DNA of 32,939 bases, from NCBI GenBank assembly GCA_016936115.1, contig JAFGPQ010000300.1, positions 1 to 32,939 of the forward strand, given 5' to 3'. The DNA is from Spirochaetales bacterium (GTDB lineage: Bacteria; Spirochaetota; Spirochaetia; DSM-2461). Positions within the stretch are counted from its first letter, which is position 1; the number at the start of each line of letters is the position of its first letter. The translations under genes were made by a program, and so were the position numbers. This document shows, one piece after another, positions 6,910-14,680 of this stretch. The notes beneath the pieces are model-generated. The model saw only the letters and a list, made by a program, of their open reading frames with translations. It was not told the origin of the DNA and searched no databases.

Positions 6910-8769
6910 CTAATCCGGATCGGTTATGTAGACATCGTCAAAGAGAATCAGCCGCCAGCCTTCCCGGTGCGAGGCGGCCTTGCGCTCCGGGCTGACAATC
7001 GTGCCGATTCCCGTGGTCTGCAGGTATTTGCGGATAGTGCGGATTCTTTTGTATATCTTCTGATAGGAGGGGCAGGAGCTGGGTTTGCAGTGCTCCTTGG
7101 CGCAGGACTCTTTTCCTGGTTCGACGATGTTCAGAATCTCATAACAGTGGTAGGGCTCATCCCGGCGGAGTATGAATCCCCGCAGTATCTCCCGGTCTGT
7201 CTTTCCCTGTCCCAGGGGGAGTGTCCGTCCATTGAATTCGATGGCATCCCCCGTCATTTTCAAAGGCTTTCGTGAAAGGCTGAAGAAGCGGGCGGAGAGA
7301 AAGAAGAGCAGGAAAAGCAGAAGATGATCGGAAAACTGCGTGACATGGGAAAGCCCCGGGTTGCCCAGGAAGGGGTAATTCCGAAGGGGGGCCGGCTCCG
7401 TGAAGAGGGATATGATGATCATATAAAACCAGATAAGCCAGAAAAGGGCGTTGGGAGCCCTCTCCCTAAGGGATTCCGGATCTGAGTGCTCCTCGAAATA
7501 GGGAAACCGGGAGAGAAAGCAGGCGATGAAAAGGACCAGGCTCTTCAGGGACAGGGTCAGGGCCTGCTCTTCTCCGGCTGAACCGAGAAGGAGGAAGGGC
7601 AGAAGGACAATCAGGACTGGCAAGACCATAAGCTTCTTCTTTTTCGGTTTTTCCAGGGGGAGGAGAAGCAGCGCCGCCGCGGCCAGGGTCAGGGTTATCA
7701 AGCTAGGGAGGGAGAGGGGCTTCCCGGCGAGGGCGAATCCTTCCGACAGGAGTGCCGATGAACCGGCCAGGGCGATGGAGAGGGAAAAGACGTACTCATC
7801 GAACCGCTTCCCCGATCCGGCGGGGGCTCCCTTGTCGCCGGTTCCGGGGAGAGAGACGGCGGGTATTCTCAGAGGGAAAACCTTTTTCTTCATGATCCGC
7901 ATTTCCTTGTCCCTGATAAAGAGCCATCCCTCGATGGTGATGTCCCTTTTGTTCTCCGGGGGCATCAGCATGCCCAGTCCCAGGTTCTCCATCTTCCTGT
8001 CCAGGCTTTTGATATGGCGGTAGATCGCCGAATAGGCCAGGCAGAGGGATGCTTTGCACTCTCCCGGGCGGCAGAGGAAGGGAGATCCCGGCTCTTCCCT
8101 GTTCAGGGAATCGGCCGCATCGCTGCAGCGAATCCTGCCGTCACCCGCGAAGGCCCTGTCCAGGAGGGCAAGTTCCGTTCGGCTGAACAGGGGGGTAATC
8201 TCTTCGTTTCTCAGCCAGATTCGCCCCTTGTCAAGAAATACCCTTTTCTGGGAGTTGTTCCTGAGGAGATTCAGAAAGTAGATGGGGGGGAGAAAGTTCA
8301 ATGCCCCGTAGAGGGAGTAGAACATATCCTTTCCCGGCCCGGGAAATCCCGCCTCCCCCATTTGCCGAAGGGCCAGCATGAAAAGAAGGACTGCGTAGGA
8401 GAAGAGCAGAATGATGATGCGGCTGAAGCCGGGAGAGAGCTTTTCGAAGTCCCGGGGACGGGAAATCTTATAGATGACGACATAGGCCATGGTAAGAACA
8501 GGCCCGGGATAAAGGTGGATAAACAGGGGCAGGTAGAATTCCTGAAGCCGTAAACCCGTGTAAAGGGCGTAAGCGGACAGAGCGACAAAGAGCAGGATCC
8601 CCCCCGATACGAGGCGTTCCCGGTTTCTTGACCGTATAAGCAGGAACTCCCCCGTCCCTTGTATAAGGAAAAGAGCTAGCCCCGCATAGAAGCCCGGCCC
8701 TTCAAGACCGGCGTAGAGGGTTATCAGAAGGGCGGGCAGGGATGTGTAGAGAATGAGGAGCAGTATCAT
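6910..8769 (-). CDS. duplicated 12-TM protein with two cysteine-bearing winged-helix-like domains
   Basis: 619 residues that read as two copies of one module: about six membrane spans (1-168; 327-494), each followed by a cytosolic domain (about 180-290; 508-612). The two cytosolic domains align: C215/C542, then a C-x4-C-x4-C trio (C233-C238-C243; C556-C561-C566), then AIYRHIKSLDRKMENLGLG versus KIYKRIRTIRKYLQTTGIG, ending in EGWLFI versus EGWRLI. The helix plus the closing Gly-Trp/Tyr-Arg-Leu strand resemble the recognition helix and wing of OmpR/PhoB effector domains, and ITPLFSRTELALLDRAF resembles their start. Four conserved cysteines per copy suggest a metal or Fe-S site (inference). The start overlaps the upstream membrane gene by 4 bases. 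No known family is recognised; a membrane-bound, redox- or metal-sensing regulator is a hypothesis. Alternatively the domains are non-DNA-binding winged helices. Confidence 0.8.
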   Translation of the reverse strand: MILLLILYTSLPALLITLYAGLEGPGFYAGLALFLIQGTGEFLLIRSRNRERLVSGGILLFVALSAYALYTGLRLQEFYLPLFIHLYPGPVLTMAYVVIYKISRPRDFEKLSPGFSRIIILLFSYAVLLFMLALRQMGEAGFPGPGKDMFYSLYGALNFLPPIYFLNLLRNNSQKRVFLDKGRIWLRNEEITPLFSRTELALLDRAFAGDGRIRCSDAADSLNREEPGSPFLCRPGECKASLCLAYSAIYRHIKSLDRKMENLGLGMLMPPENKRDITIEGWLFIRDKEMRIMKKKVFPLRIPAVSLPGTGDKGAPAGSGKRFDEYVFSLSIALAGSSALLSEGFALAGKPLSLPSLITLTLAAAALLLLPLEKPKKKKLMVLPVLIVLLPFLLLGSAGEEQALTLSLKSLVLFIACFLSRFPYFEEHSDPESLRERAPNALFWLIWFYMIIISLFTEPAPLRNYPFLGNPGLSHVTQFSDHLLLFLLFFLSARFFSLSRKPLKMTGDAIEFNGRTLPLGQGKTDREILRGFILRRDEPYHCYEILNIVEPGKESCAKEHCKPSSCPSYQKIYKRIRTIRKYLQTTGIGTIVSPERKAASHREGWRLILFDDVYITDPD

Positions 8770-9464
8770 CGTTCGTTCCGGGCCTGGGCTTTCATTGTTA
8801 TCAGGGATACGAAAAGGGGTGTCAGCATCATGAAAAGGGATAGCAGGCCGTACCGGGGATAGGCGTAACCTATGATGACGGCGGCCAGGCTGGCGGGATA
8901 GGTGGTCTGATAGAAGGGGGAGAACATCTTTTTAAAGGAGATCCTGAAAGGTGAGCCCTCCTCCACCTTGTAGTAAACCGCATTGATAAGACAGGAGAAG
9001 GTGAAGAAGAGGGGCGCCATGGCCAATACGGGCAGAATCCTGAGAGAGGGCAGAAGAGATCGGAAGAGTCCGAGGAGGCTGTCCAGAACAAGCATGATGA
9101 TCATGAGGTGGGATATGTTGAACAGGAGGAACCGCGGGGGGGTGTTGAACAGGTGGCGGTACCGATCCTCTTCCCGTGTTATAATCAGCAGGAAAGTGAG
9201 AAAAATGGAAGCCCCCGCATTGAGCGGGCCACCGGCCAGGTAAGCCGCGTAGAAGACGGCCTCAACCGGGGAAACGAAAAATCTACCGTTCACATAATAC
9301 ACCGAGAAGGATTCACTCAGAACGGCGACCACGGTCCAGACGAGGATGGTTCCCATGTCAAGAGAAGGGTTGCCCGGCTGCATTGCCGCATGAATCATGA
9401 GAAGAGCGGCCGAGCCGATCAGGAGAGCAAGGAAAAGGTAGACGCCGGGTTTGAGTATCTTCAT
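8766..9464 (-). CDS. polytopic membrane protein, sensor-like
   Basis: 232 residues, almost wholly hydrophobic, with about six or seven membrane spans (roughly 6-27, 36-56, 69-95, 110-130, 140-163, 186-225) and no soluble output domain. The segment around 55-90 (YYVNGRFFVSPVEAVFYAAYLAGGPLNAG) is reminiscent of membrane input domains fused to HD-GYP or GGDEF outputs, but that is an impression only. The stop overlaps the start of the dual winged-helix protein (ATGA), so the two are made together and probably interact in the inner membrane, this one as a sensor or permease-like partner. The ATG at 9464 has no strong ribosome site. A perfect inverted repeat lies 30 bases upstream of the start. Confidence 0.75.
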   Translation of the reverse strand: MKILKPGVYLFLALLIGSAALLMIHAAMQPGNPSLDMGTILVWTVVAVLSESFSVYYVNGRFFVSPVEAVFYAAYLAGGPLNAGASIFLTFLLIITREEDRYRHLFNTPPRFLLFNISHLMIIMLVLDSLLGLFRSLLPSLRILPVLAMAPLFFTFSCLINAVYYKVEEGSPFRISFKKMFSPFYQTTYPASLAAVIIGYAYPRYGLLSLFMMLTPLFVSLITMKAQARNER

Positions 9465-9493
9465 ATTCGTTTGTTGCTTACATATTAGTTTAT

Positions 9494-9529
9494 CCCCGTT
9501 TTTGTGATTTTTCCATTATGAAAACGGGG
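9494..9529. repeat. 9-bp inverted repeat between divergent genes
   Basis: CCCCGTTTT (9494-9502) and AAAACGGGG (9521-9529) form a perfect 9-bp inverted repeat with an 18-base loop, in the gap between the minus-strand membrane operon (start 9464) and murE (start 9630). It could be an operator or a 5'-leader hairpin for the minus-strand gene. No T-run follows on either side, so a terminator is unlikely. Confidence 0.5.
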
Positions 9530-9629
9530 GGAATGATTTTGCCCGAATCGGGGTGGAACTGTGGAAATTCCGGGGCTGTGCGAAGGCTCTTCTTGTGTTT
9601 TGGCCGATTCCATGATAAAAATAGGGGTT

Positions 9630-11153
9630 ATGAGTGAGAGAATAAAAAAGATTTCCCAGCTCCTGGACAGCATCGAAGTTATCGAGATTCTGGGAACGGG
9701 CGATCCTGATATAAAGGGGATCGTTTACGACAGCCGCCATGTGGATAAGGACTTCGCCTTTTTCGCCCTGAAAGGGGTCCATACGGATGGTCATGATTAT
9801 CTGGACGAAGCGATTGAGCTGGGCGCCTCGGTGGTGGTCTATTCCGATACATCCCTGGAGAGAAAGCCCGGCCCCTACTACGTGCGGGTCAGGGATACCA
9901 GAACGGCCCTGTCCCCCTTTTCTGCTGCATTCTACGATCATCCCTCACGGGAAATGACCGTGATCGGCGTGACGGGAACCGACGGGAAAAGCACCACCGT
10001 TTCCCTGATACAGCAGCTTCTGGAAGGGGAGGGGGAATCCTGCGGCTTTCTTTCCACGGTCAGCTATAAGTCGGGGGACGGCATAGCGGCGAATCCCTTT
10101 CGCCAGTCCACCCCTGAGGCTCCCGAGATCCACCGGATCATGCGGGACATGGTGGACAACGGAATGGAATACGCCGTGATCGAAGCCACCAGCCACGGCC
10201 TGTCCCCGAAGAACAACCGTCTGGGGGATGTGGATTTCGACGCCGCTGTCTTCACCAACCTGACCCATGAGCATCTGGAGTTCCACGGGACCTTCGAGCA
10301 GTACCGGGAGGATAAGTGCACCCTGTTCCGCATGCTGGCCCGTAATTTCAACGAGGAGTCCCTGACCTTCGGCGTGGTGAACCGGGACGATCCCTCGGCG
10401 GATTTCTTTATCAAGGCCGCCGGGGAAGTCCCCATCTATCTCTACAGCATGAAGAACAAGGAGGCGGACCTTTTCTCCGACGAATTCGATGCGGGAGTGG
10501 ACGGAACGGAATTCACCCTTCATACGCCGGGGGACAAGAAGAGACTCACCCTTAATATTCCCTCCCTGGTCAATATAGAGAATCTGATGGCCGCCATGAT
10601 GGTAACCGCCGAAATCCTGGGGCTGGACGCTCTGGATCTGGCCGATCATGTTCCCAATCTCAAGGGCGTCAAAGGGCGGATGACCCGGATCAAGGGAAGT
10701 CAGCCCTACGACGTGGTCGTGGATTACGCCCACTCCCCCGGTTCCTTTGAGAAGGTGCTTCCTGCGCTCAAATCCCTGGTCCGGGGCAAGATGATCATTG
10801 TCTTCGGTTCCGCCGGCGAGCGTGATGTGGAGAAACGGGCCGATCAGGGGGAGATCGCCTCCGATTACGGAGAGATCATTATCCTGACCGACGAAGATCC
10901 CCGGCTGGAAGATCCCATGGCCATACTGGAAGACATTGCCTTCGGCATTAACGATAAGACCCGGGAAGAGACCCTGTTTCTTATTCCGGACAGGCGAAAG
11001 GCCCTGAAAAAGGCTCTCGACCTGGCCGAAGAGGGGGACATGGTGGTCGCTCTGGGTAAGGGCCATGAATCGACTATCATCTATTCCGACGGCCCCCACC
11101 CCTGGAACGAGGAGGAGGTCCTTACGGAACTCCTGAGGGAGAGGGGTTATTGA
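9630..11153 (+). CDS. murE: UDP-N-acetylmuramyl-tripeptide synthetase (MurE)
   Basis: 507 residues, normal length. A cytoplasmic Mur ligase adding the third amino acid to UDP-MurNAc-L-Ala-D-Glu using ATP. Visible motifs: VYDSRHV near the N-terminus, ATP loop GVTGTDGKSTT (113-123), STPEAPEIHR, EATSHGLS, FTNLTHEHLEFHG with a downstream Lys in YREDKCTLF (the carbamylated-Lys position), VDYAHSPGSFEKV and GSAGERDVEKR. The pocket motif that is DNPR in DAP-adding enzymes reads DEDPR (421-425), suggesting a different third residue; spirochaetes are known to use L-ornithine, which fits but is inferred. The start at 9630 gives the usual N-terminus (MSERIKKISQLL); the purine run AGGGG at 9623-9627 is unusually close, and the ATG at 9612 is an alternative. 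The following gene overlaps its stop. Confidence 0.93.
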   Translation: MSERIKKISQLLDSIEVIEILGTGDPDIKGIVYDSRHVDKDFAFFALKGVHTDGHDYLDEAIELGASVVVYSDTSLERKPGPYYVRVRDTRTALSPFSAAFYDHPSREMTVIGVTGTDGKSTTVSLIQQLLEGEGESCGFLSTVSYKSGDGIAANPFRQSTPEAPEIHRIMRDMVDNGMEYAVIEATSHGLSPKNNRLGDVDFDAAVFTNLTHEHLEFHGTFEQYREDKCTLFRMLARNFNEESLTFGVVNRDDPSADFFIKAAGEVPIYLYSMKNKEADLFSDEFDAGVDGTEFTLHTPGDKKRLTLNIPSLVNIENLMAAMMVTAEILGLDALDLADHVPNLKGVKGRMTRIKGSQPYDVVVDYAHSPGSFEKVLPALKSLVRGKMIIVFGSAGERDVEKRADQGEIASDYGEIIILTDEDPRLEDPMAILEDIAFGINDKTREETLFLIPDRRKALKKALDLAEEGDMVVALGKGHESTIIYSDGPHPWNEEEVLTELLRERGY

Positions 11154-11956
11154 GATACCTCCCGCCGGTCCTGCTGCTCCTCTTCGGGGGAGCGGGCCTC
11201 TGGGCCGGAGACGTTTTTCTCTACCGTCCCCCCGAGTCGGAAGTCCTGACCCTGGGAGGGGATGTCCTCCGATCCATAAGGGGGGATGATAGAATCCAGC
11301 TTGATTACGTGGAGAACCGTCTCCTCCTTGAGAAGGGGTTCCTCCCTTCCGGGCGCACTCTGATACAGCTCTATGACGACCGGAATTCTTCCGGCCCTAT
11401 CCCCGAAGAATCCTCCCTGTCCCGGGGAAGCGAATTCACCTGTCCCTACCGGGGGGGGAGCCTGGTTTTTTCTCCTCTGCGGCCGAACAGGCTTACCTGG
11501 ATAGGGGAGCGGAAGGAGGATCTTATTCCGGAGAGTCTGCCCGAAGGGGGCGTTCTGCTCTTTTTCGTCACGGGAGGGGATTTCTTCTGGCTGGGAAACG
11601 GTACGGTCTTCTTCTGCTATGACCGGCAGGGGGCTGTGACGGCCCGCTATACCCTGAAAGAGCCGGCCCTGCTTTCCGCCGCCGACGACGGGGGGCGCCT
11701 CTATCTCTCCATTGGTGACGGTACTTTCCTGAGCTATCCCCCGAGGGAAGGGAGCGGTTCCGGGAGCATCATTGACAGAAGCTTTGACGAGACCGGTCTT
11801 TTCCTGTCCGGCAGCGGAGAGGCTCTTGAGATAATGGAAAGGGAGCGGGAAAAGGATGTGAGGAGCTTTACCTCATGGCTGCGGGAGTGGGGAGAAGCCC
11901 TCTACCGGAAAAATCCTCTGAACCGGGAACTGGGAGAATTCCTCAGAACCCTGTGA
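11150..11956 (+). CDS. secreted protein of unknown function
   Basis: 268 residues beginning at a TTG codon that overlaps the murE stop (TTGA), with GGGAGAGGGG just upstream as ribosome site, so it is translationally coupled to murE. The N-terminus MRYLPPVLLLLFGGAGLWAGD is a signal peptide with a probable cleavage after WAG. The mature part is beta-rich with phrases such as FFWLGNGTVFFCYDRQGAVTARYTL and RLYLSIGDGTFLSYP, suggesting a small propeller-like or repeat fold, and ends in a charged helix (REREKDVRSFTSWLREWGEALYR). Coupling to murE hints at a periplasmic cell-wall role, but nothing in the sequence shows a catalytic site. Confidence 0.72.
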   Translation: MRYLPPVLLLLFGGAGLWAGDVFLYRPPESEVLTLGGDVLRSIRGDDRIQLDYVENRLLLEKGFLPSGRTLIQLYDDRNSSGPIPEESSLSRGSEFTCPYRGGSLVFSPLRPNRLTWIGERKEDLIPESLPEGGVLLFFVTGGDFFWLGNGTVFFCYDRQGAVTARYTLKEPALLSAADDGGRLYLSIGDGTFLSYPPREGSGSGSIIDRSFDETGLFLSGSGEALEIMEREREKDVRSFTSWLREWGEALYRKNPLNRELGEFLRTL

Positions 11957-11969
11957 GATGACCCGTTTC

Positions 11970-12344
11970 TCAGGCGGACCCGGAGAGGACCGATTCGATT
12001 TTTTCCAATAGCGTGTTGAGATGGTAGGGTTTCTGAATGATGTCCGCCGGAGTTTCGTGAAGATACTCTTCCATCAGCACATCGTCGGAATAACCGCTGC
12101 AGAATACCACGGGAATCCCCTCGTCCTCTTTTCTGATCTCCATATAGGCTTCCCAACCGTTCTTGTTAGGCATCATAATGTCCATCAGGAGGAGGTCTAT
12201 GGATCCGGCGTTTGCCTTAAAGATGTCTACCGCTTCCTGGCCGTCATTCGCCGTGATGACCTGGTATCCCGCCTTCTTCAAGGTGATTTCCGCAAGGTTT
12301 CTAATGATTCTTTCGTCTTCTGCCACTAAGATTGTTTTTGCCAT
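11970..12344 (-). CDS. stand-alone response-regulator receiver domain (CheY-like)
   Basis: 124 residues, a single receiver domain without output. Acidic pocket E9-D10-E11, phospho-acceptor D55 in LLMDIMMP, Ser83 in FCSGYSD, and K105 in QKPY are all present, so it should be phosphorylatable. The CSGYSDD...KPYHLNTLL pattern is like receivers found at the C-terminus of hybrid histidine kinases rather than CheY of chemotaxis, so it may be a relay protein for a kinase encoded elsewhere. It lies 80 bases downstream of the CPBP protease on the same strand and converges with the murE unit with a 13-base gap. Confidence 0.92.
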   Translation of the reverse strand: MAKTILVAEDERIIRNLAEITLKKAGYQVITANDGQEAVDIFKANAGSIDLLLMDIMMPNKNGWEAYMEIRKEDEGIPVVFCSGYSDDVLMEEYLHETPADIIQKPYHLNTLLEKIESVLSGSA

Positions 12345-12354
12345 AACTAACTCT

Positions 12355-12382
12355 ATTCTAAATGATTTCCCGTAGAATACAA
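12355..12382 (-). promoter_or_regulatory. possible promoter of the receiver-domain gene
   Basis: On the minus strand TTGTAT (12382-12377) and TAGAAT (12360-12355) are 16 bases apart, just upstream of the ATG at 12344. The -35 match is only partial, and the resulting leader would be very short. Confidence 0.35.
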
Positions 12383-12424
12383 GAACTTCCTTTTTTTTTA
12401 TGAAAAAACTATGTGAAATTCCGT

Positions 12425-13333
12425 TTAATAATTAAAATAGTAGGATTGGTTCTCTTCGTCCCGGGAAAAAAGGGAGGACCGGTTCATAATAAGAAAAAGG
12501 ACCATTCCCCCCGTCAGGGCGGCCAGGCTGAACCGGGGGTCCCAGTCGCTCAAGTGAAACAGAGCCGGCGTATCAAAGGCAGTGCCCCCGCTGTTGACAA
12601 TCAGCAGTCCCCAGCCGTTATTGGCGAGATGTACACCCAGAGCCATCTCAAGACCCCCCGTCTTCCAGCACAGGAAAGAGAGAAACAGCCCCATCCCTAT
12701 GTACTGGGGCATCATGAGGAGGTAGCCGTATTGGGAAACCTCCGGATTGGATGAGTGGAGAAGCCCGAAAAGCAGGGAAAAGAATACCAGAGGGTATACC
12801 GGCTTTCCCGTGAGAAGGGTTCCCCCTTTGATGAGGTATCCCCGGAAGAAAATCTCCTCGAAGGCGACCTGGGGGACGATGAACAGCACTCCCAGAAGGA
12901 GAAGACCAAACCACGGAGCCCCCTGGGGAGTGAACCGGTAGCTCTCCCGGTGAAAGAGAAACTGTATCAGATCGGCCAGTGCCGAGAGAATAGTCCAAGA
13001 AGCCAGTCCCCTTCCCATGAGGGACCAGCGGAATCCCTTTGTCCCGGTAATGAGTTGCCCTGTTTTTTTTCTATGAAGAGTCCGCCAGATAATCAGAAGG
13101 ACAGCAAGCAGAAGCAGGAAGGGAAAGAAGGTATAAAAGAAACGCCCCCCCAGGGAAAGGGGCAGGGCCGATATATTTCTGCTGCCGCTGAATGAGGCCA
13201 GAGCGGCTCTTTCCCCGGCGGCGGCCAGTTTTTTCAGATAAAAGAGAAAGGGCAGGTTCGCCGGAATGAGGGCCGCCGCCAACAGGAGGAGGCCTCCCAG
13301 GTAGGTAAGTTTTGTAAGGGTTTTTTGCTTCAT
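12425..13333 (-). CDS. CPBP-family intramembrane metalloprotease
   Basis: 302 residues with about eight membrane spans. The three family motifs are present: EEIFFRG (E159, E160, R164), FGLLHSSNP with H193, and HLANN (H235, N239). The family (CAAX protease/bacteriocin-processing, Rce1-like) includes type II CAAX proteases and bacterial proteins of self-immunity or membrane-protein processing; its substrate here is unknown. The N-terminus has one long span at about 10-30, then a ~35-residue loop before the rest. No bacteriocin genes are adjacent, so an immunity role is not supported. The ATG at 13333 has only a weak purine stretch (GAAAGAAAA) upstream. It is divergent from the amidohydrolase. 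Confidence 0.88.
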   Translation of the reverse strand: MKQKTLTKLTYLGGLLLLAAALIPANLPFLFYLKKLAAAGERAALASFSGSRNISALPLSLGGRFFYTFFPFLLLLAVLLIIWRTLHRKKTGQLITGTKGFRWSLMGRGLASWTILSALADLIQFLFHRESYRFTPQGAPWFGLLLLGVLFIVPQVAFEEIFFRGYLIKGGTLLTGKPVYPLVFFSLLFGLLHSSNPEVSQYGYLLMMPQYIGMGLFLSFLCWKTGGLEMALGVHLANNGWGLLIVNSGGTAFDTPALFHLSDWDPRFSLAALTGGMVLFLIMNRSSLFSRDEENQSYYFNY

Positions 13334-13413
13334 AGGTTTTCTTTCGGAGGATCAGGGTGTAAAGTAAAGAATGTTTTTATCGTGATTACCCCGTGGTTTG
13401 GGAGGAAGCAGGG

Positions 13414-14679
13414 ATGATTGTAGACAGCCATTGCCATATCTTTTCCAAAAACGACCTGACCCAGGATTACCGGACCGCCAGCCGCCTGGTTAAGCGGTTT
13501 CAGGATATGCCCCTGCCCGACAAGGGCGCCGGGTCTGAAAAAATCCTGCGCTTCATGGACCATATGCTCAACTACAGCGCGGAGCATCTCTTTCTGAAAA
13601 TGCGGGAAACCTACGGGGAGGATTATGCCGCGGTCCCCCTGATGATGGACGGCACCTACGTCACTCACCGCGCAGGGGAGGATTTTGAGAAGACTTCCCC
13701 GCTCAACCGCATCGGGGAACAGATCAGGGCGCCCCTCGCCCACATAAGGGGCAGGGTTTCCGAGCCAAACATCGCCCACGGCAGGAAAGACCTGTTCGCC
13801 CGCAATTTCACGACCCAGGTGAACGAACTCAAGAGACTGAAGAAAGCCTATCCCCACAACCTCTTTCCCTTTCTGGGGATTGATCCCCGAAGAAACGATG
13901 ACGATCTGAAAGGAATCCTGATGGATCTTATCAGAGACAGGGTGGGAGCGGGGAAAACCTTTTCCGGAATCAAACTGTATACGGCCCTGGGATACTCCCC
14001 CACCCATCCCTTCCTTTACAGCGACGACAGGAAGGAGAAGACCCTTTACTGGTGGTGCCAGAGGAACCGCATTCCCCTGACCGTTCATTTCTCTCCCACC
14101 GGATTCGCCCACATCAACGATAGCATCCGTATCCGCGGTGACGTTTATTACCCCGATGCCGGGGAAATCGTACCCGGTGAGGAATTATACAAGGGGGGGA
14201 TCATGAAGTTTCATAAGAAATTCTGGCGCCATCCCTTTGCCGATCTTGTGGAGGAGAGGCAGATTAAGCTGAACCATCCCCTCCTGTGGAGAAAGGTACT
14301 GGAAACCTATCCCAGGCTCAGGATCAATTTTGCCCATGCCGGGGGATACAGGCAGGTGCCCCTCTATCTGAAGGGCGATCCCCGGGGATTCTGGACGCGG
14401 GGGGCCCTGTCCTTCCTGAGCGACTATCCCCAGGTGAGAATAGACATGAGCAATTTCAACAATACCCTGAAAGGGGCGGACATGCTTCAGGGATTCAGGG
14501 AGAATATCTATGATAAGCTGCCCCGTTCGGCGAAAAGACGGGTTCTCTACGGTTCCGATTTCTACATGCTCTACCTGCTGGAGAAGGAGCTGACCCTCTA
14601 CTTCGACCGTTTCTGCAACTATTTCGGGAAAGAAATGGATTATGTGGCCCGGGAGAATCCCATGGATTTCTTGAATTGA
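13414..14679 (+). CDS. amidohydrolase-family metal-dependent hydrolase
   Basis: 421 residues, TIM-barrel amidohydrolase of the amidohydrolase-2 (decarboxylase/hydrolase) type. It starts with MIVDSHCHIF giving the metal-binding HxH (H6, H8); later come IKLYTALGYSP, PLTVHFSP (strand with a His), NFAHAGGY (about 305-312) and VLYGSDF (about 380-386), whose Asp is the usual catalytic metal ligand. The ATG at 13414 is preferred over one 21 bases upstream because GGAGGAAGCAGG lies directly before it and the protein then opens with the first barrel strand. Substrate unknown; large insertions (about 20-110) distinguish it from short members. It stands alone, with only one base between its stop and that of the convergent LysM-like gene. 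Confidence 0.85.
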   Translation: MIVDSHCHIFSKNDLTQDYRTASRLVKRFQDMPLPDKGAGSEKILRFMDHMLNYSAEHLFLKMRETYGEDYAAVPLMMDGTYVTHRAGEDFEKTSPLNRIGEQIRAPLAHIRGRVSEPNIAHGRKDLFARNFTTQVNELKRLKKAYPHNLFPFLGIDPRRNDDDLKGILMDLIRDRVGAGKTFSGIKLYTALGYSPTHPFLYSDDRKEKTLYWWCQRNRIPLTVHFSPTGFAHINDSIRIRGDVYYPDAGEIVPGEELYKGGIMKFHKKFWRHPFADLVEERQIKLNHPLLWRKVLETYPRLRINFAHAGGYRQVPLYLKGDPRGFWTRGALSFLSDYPQVRIDMSNFNNTLKGADMLQGFRENIYDKLPRSAKRRVLYGSDFYMLYLLEKELTLYFDRFCNYFGKEMDYVARENPMDFLN

Positions 14680-14680
14680 A

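Noticed and set aside
9945-11099. 384-codon open frame antisense to murE
   Set aside because: The murE motifs on the sense strand are complete; the antisense frame has no family signature.
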